From Acholoe squamosa (Eukaryota; Annelida; Polychaeta; Phyllodocida; Polynoidae), in contig OX439047.1 of NCBI GenBank assembly GCA_949317995.1, positions 44,703,505 to 44,767,504 on the forward strand: a stretch of DNA of 64,000 bases. The letters are read 5' to 3'. This document shows, piece after piece, positions 60,242 through 64,000 of this stretch. Within the stretch, counting starts at the first letter, position 1. Each line of letters opens with the position of its first letter. Both the position numbers and the translations under genes were made by a program. Under the pieces are notes generated by a model. That model did no database searches and was not told where the DNA came from. It saw only the letters and a list, made by a program, of their open reading frames with translations.

Positions 60242-63180
60242 GTGAGGAAGCTGAAACAGAAAATGGATAGTAGTAACAAGAATGGTAAAAGCACAAATAA
60301 GGGTATGAGTTTTGTACATCTAAACTGTAGAAGCTTCTATGCTAAAAAGGATCAACTGGAAACAGAATTTCAGGACTATGATGTAATAGCACTATTGGAA
60401 TCTTGGTTAAACAAGAATCATGATGTAAGTATGACACACTGACAACACAAGAAGTGCTTCAGCTAGACAGAATTTGTAAAAGAGGGGGAGGAGTTTTGTG
60501 TTATCTCTCTGGAAGTTTTCTCCATACTGTACTATTGTCCCTGAATTAACGCTAGCATATCTAGATATTGAATGCCTCACTATCAGATTCAGAAAACCGA
60601 ATAACAAACTGATGACACTTTGTACTGTTTATAGGCCACCAAAATGGAAAATGAATGCATTTATAGCACACCTTGAGGGACTGGCGGAAAATGTAGAGAG
60701 TGGGATTTTCATTATGGGAGATCTTAATATTGATGTTAAGAAAGGAAAGTAGACGCACCTAAATGCAAATGATTGCTAGCACTCTGTAGATTACAGGGGT
60801 GGTCTTTGCTGATTGACAAGATAACCCGGTTAAACGAAAAAGGTGGCACCGCTATTGATAACATAATTACAAATAGTGCACAAATCATGGAACAGAGGTG
60901 ATCAATAAGTTGTTCAGTGACCATTTGCCAGTATTCTGTGTGAAGAAGAAACTACTTGAGAAATATGTGATGAAAAATGTTTCAGGTCAGACATACAGAA
61001 AATATGATAAAAATGAACTCCAAGATTGCATGCGAGAGCAAGACTGGGATGCTTTCTACCTGCTACCAACAGCTGAATAAAAATGGGACTTTATCCTTAA
61101 TGTGATCACAGTGTATCTTGATGAAAAGTGCCCTATCAGGACCTTCACTTTCAAAGACTATCAGAAAGAATGGATGGACAATGAGGTGCTAGAGGGGATG
61201 TGTGACAGGGACGACTTAGTTATTGAACATAAAAGGCATCCATCTGACTTACTATGGCAGGAAGTAACAAATGCTAGACAATATGTGAAACATTTGATTG
61301 TGAAAAAGAAATCCAACATTGTTACAGATAAATTGAAAAACTGTGAAAAGAACCCAAAAGATTTTTGGAAACATCTTAATAGTCTACTTAAAGTCCCAAA
61401 AAACCTCAGAAACTCCAATGCTAAAGGACAGGGTCACACAAGCCTTCTTGGAAGCACAAAGTGTACCAGAGTGTGCTAATAATTTTTTTTGCCACCATTG
61501 TTGAAGAACTAGCAAAGGCCAAGCCAAATTATGTTAAACATGATTATAAGTTGCCAAGTGCAAGAGAGTATACTGTACAAAAGAATGGTTCAGAAAAAGT
61601 TAAGGTAAATCCAGCTGATGTATTAGGGCATGTAAAAGACATTGATACTAGTAAGCCATCAGGTATACCCACAATTAGTACAAGGGTTTTTAAGGATTGT
61701 TTCTTAGTGGTTGTACCACAAGTGGTATATCTATTCCAAACATCTGCAGACGTAGCAAGTTTCCCGTTACAATGGGGAAAGGTGCAGTTCAAGCTACTTC
61801 CTAAGTCTGGTGATCTTACAAGCATAAGAAATTGGAGGCCAATAAGCATCTTGCCTCTGGTTGGAAAGATGATGCAAAAGATAATGCATAAACATATGAT
61901 GACTCACATTCAAATAACTTATTGTCAAAGTTCCAGTATGGATACCAGAAAAACAGGAGAACAGGAGAAGCAGTTTTCGATTTTGTCTCTGATTTATTTA
62001 AGTACAAAGATATATCACAGCAGCTTGTTTCATAGATATGCGCAAGGCATTTGATTCCATAGATCATAACATATTTTTGCAGAAAATTAAAAAGGCTGGT
62101 TTCCACAACAGCACATTATCATGGCTACACAGCTATCTCAAAAACCATACCATTCAAACGACAATTGACAATAATGCTTCTACTGAGGAAAAACTGACCT
62201 TTGGCGTACCTCAAGGGTCCGTACTGGGTCCATTGTTGTTTATTCTCTTTCTTAATGATATCACAGAGGAAACACATTTCTCAAAGGTCATTATGTATGC
62301 AGATGATATTGTACTCTATGCAAATGAAAGAGGAGATAGGATGGCTATCAGAAACCTGCAAGCGGATCTTAATAGAATAGGTCTATGGTGTGATAACAAC
62401 CTTATGACTATTAATGTTGATAAGACTCAGTGCATGTGGTTCTCCTCTCCCCAAAGAACACCAAATTTACAAAATCTAGAGGGAAATATAAATGGACAGA
62501 AACTTAAAGTTATAAACAAATACACACATCTAGGGGTCATCATTGATAGTAAACTCACTATGGCCTCCTTCTTAAATGACACCGTAAGAAAGACCGCAGC
62601 CTCTATTTTTAAGCTTGCAAAAATTAGATTTCTTCTAATGGAGAAAGCTAGCATATATTGATCTACAAACAGTGTATACTCCCCATATTTGACTACTGTT
62701 GCTTTATCACTGACTGTGCTAATGTAGCAGATATTGCAAGGTTACAAATAATACAAAACCAGGGATTAAGAATCTGTCTTAAGGTGAAAAAGTGACATGA
62801 AACTATTGTAGGGCTGCATGCCAGATGTGAAGTACCAATGCTGGAGGCATGGAGAAAGGAGCTGCTCACTTCAATAATAGGAAGGCTCAGTTACAGAAAA
62901 TAGTCTTAGAGGAATTTTATACTCATACAGACAGGAGGACAAGACAGAATGATAAGGTAGTTTTCTCTGAAAGGCAGTATAGACTTCAATCATTAAAAAA
63001 AAGTCCACTTTATAGAAGTATAAAATTATGGAACAAATTACCATGTGAGGTCCAGTATAATTATATCAGTGAAGGAAAAATTCAAAAAGGAGATAAAAAA
63101 GTGAAATGGTACAGATATGAAAGGTATGAAGGAGAAATATATACAAGAGATGAGAACTAGAAGGCAGTAAACTCACTTAT
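60242..63180 (+). mobile_element. CR1/L2-like LINE, decayed
   Basis: A complete order of remnants is present: endonuclease start, endonuclease end, reverse transcriptase, and C-terminal LWNKLP-type tail. Multiple stops and frame changes show it is dead. Neither a poly-A tail nor a target duplication was identified, so the limits are approximate. Confidence 0.85.
60305..63160 (+). pseudogene. CR1/L2-like endonuclease-reverse transcriptase remnant
   Basis: The endonuclease begins at about 60,307 (VHLNCRSFYAKKDQLE, then DVIALLESWLN with the catalytic-type Glu) and is seen again at about 60,625-60,750 (TVYRPPKW, IMGDLNIDV). The linker and reverse transcriptase run from about 61,100: NWRPISILPLVGKMMQKI near 61,830, MRKAFDSIDHNIFLQKI at 62,038, FGVPQGSVLGPLLFILFLND near 62,205, and YADDIVLYAN near 62,298. 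The C-terminal SPLYRSIKLWNKLP is near 63,010. VPQGSVLGPLLF and the short tail fit the CR1/L2/Jockey group rather than Tx1/L1. It would encode reverse transcription and target nicking. At least five frame changes or stops (for example 60,440, 60,752, 61,078, 61,479, 62,052 and 62,661) disrupt it. Confidence 0.88.
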
Positions 63181-64000
63181 GATTAAAGACCTAATGAGTC
63201 TTTGCTCTTCAAAGCTGAATGTTGTAATGTTACTAACACACATGCCCCACACAAAACTGTGATAAGTAGTCCAAAAGAGATGAAGAGTGATCCATCAGTA
63301 CCTCATACATTACCATTTAAAGCAAAACATGTGTTAACCTGTTCATTATCATCAAATGTAAATACTTTCATCCCTGTTCATATTGTTTATAGAAATGTTC
63401 TTAAAATGGCTGGCAGGTAAATTGAAATGACTATATATGTGATTAGAATTATATTGTACTAGTGCTTTCTTGAAATCATACACAAACACACGCTTTGTAA
63501 ACCCATAGAAACACGATTGGATATGCTATATAGTAATTTACTGGAATTACCAACATGATGCCAATATGCTTTTTGCCTATTTTATAGGACATGAAAAAGA
63601 AATTAGCAAAAATGCTTATTAATCAGAGGCTCTCTATGGTGGGGTGGGGTATGTCGTGGGGTACGTTAGCTAAACCTTGGACAGTTTTTGATGTGTTCTC
63701 CAAAAGAAATCTGACCCACTTATCCTAACTTTTTTTTCCGAGGTCTATTCATAATATTGAATGAAATCTCCTTCATTGAAAAGGCAGGGATGAGTTGGTT
63801 GCTTTAGGTTCAAGCAGTAGATAGCTGTGTTGAAAGAAGTATATCCTTTCTCTTCAATGATGAATAGTCTTCTATTCCCGGTTATTGCAAGTGCTGTTAA
63901 CAATCAGTTTTAATTTGATAAATCATATTGTGAGCGTAGGAATGATCTTCTTCCCTTTCGGTTATCAGACTGACCCTTTCAATAATAAAAATGATTTTCG
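63181..64000. other. Noncoding stretch, no gene recognised
   Basis: May contain the LINE 3' UTR at its start. Nothing else was identified. Confidence 0.5.

Overview
This is a eukaryotic, repeat-dominated window, most likely from a marine invertebrate. The evidence is introns with GT-AG borders, CpG-containing coding sequence, non-LTR and LTR retrotransposons, a two-gene PIF/Harbinger transposon with a MADF partner, many foldback and MITE-type elements, and tRNA-derived SINE-like pieces. I cannot name the species from sequence alone. I see no bacterial genes, rRNA or CRISPR array, and no intact tRNA.

Layout. 1-3.65 kb: 5' part of a minus-strand LTR retrotransposon (candidate LTR, primer-binding-site-like sequence, broken gag) running off the left edge. 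3.65-7.3 kb: no gene seen. 7.3-8.9 kb: candidate TIR element with a 23-copy, 20-bp minisatellite. 9.43-20.87 kb: large decayed PIF/Harbinger transposon. It has a split, frameshifted DDE transposase on the plus strand and a convergent, split MADF/AT-hook gene on the minus strand. Three later insertions sit inside it: a 316-bp MITE, a 604-bp insert flanked by a 10-bp duplication, and a 3.8-kb 5'-truncated Tx1/L1-like LINE with a 14-bp target-site duplication and an uninterrupted 1,044-codon reverse transcriptase frame. 20.9-27.4 kb: noncoding, with several MITEs and a nuclear-receptor half-site cluster. 27.48-31.68 kb: a 4.2-kb foldback element whose arms carry about 150-bp repeats with tandem AGGTCA-type motifs. 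31.7-44.8 kb: microsatellites, MITEs, hairpins, tRNA-like SINE pieces and a degenerate tandem array.

44.8-50.34 kb is the only stretch that looks like a host gene. It is GC-richer DNA ending in two joinable coding exons (49,023-49,077 and 49,392-50,340) of a Pro/Ser/Ala/Gly-rich protein I do not recognise. Downstream exons are not visible before the window ends. 50.4-60.2 kb: noncoding with four MITE or inverted-repeat elements. 60.24-63.2 kb: decayed CR1/L2-like LINE on the plus strand. The most informative observation is the stratigraphy of the Harbinger locus, with an old two-gene DNA transposon disrupted by successive younger elements, together with several small element families present in two or more copies in this single window.
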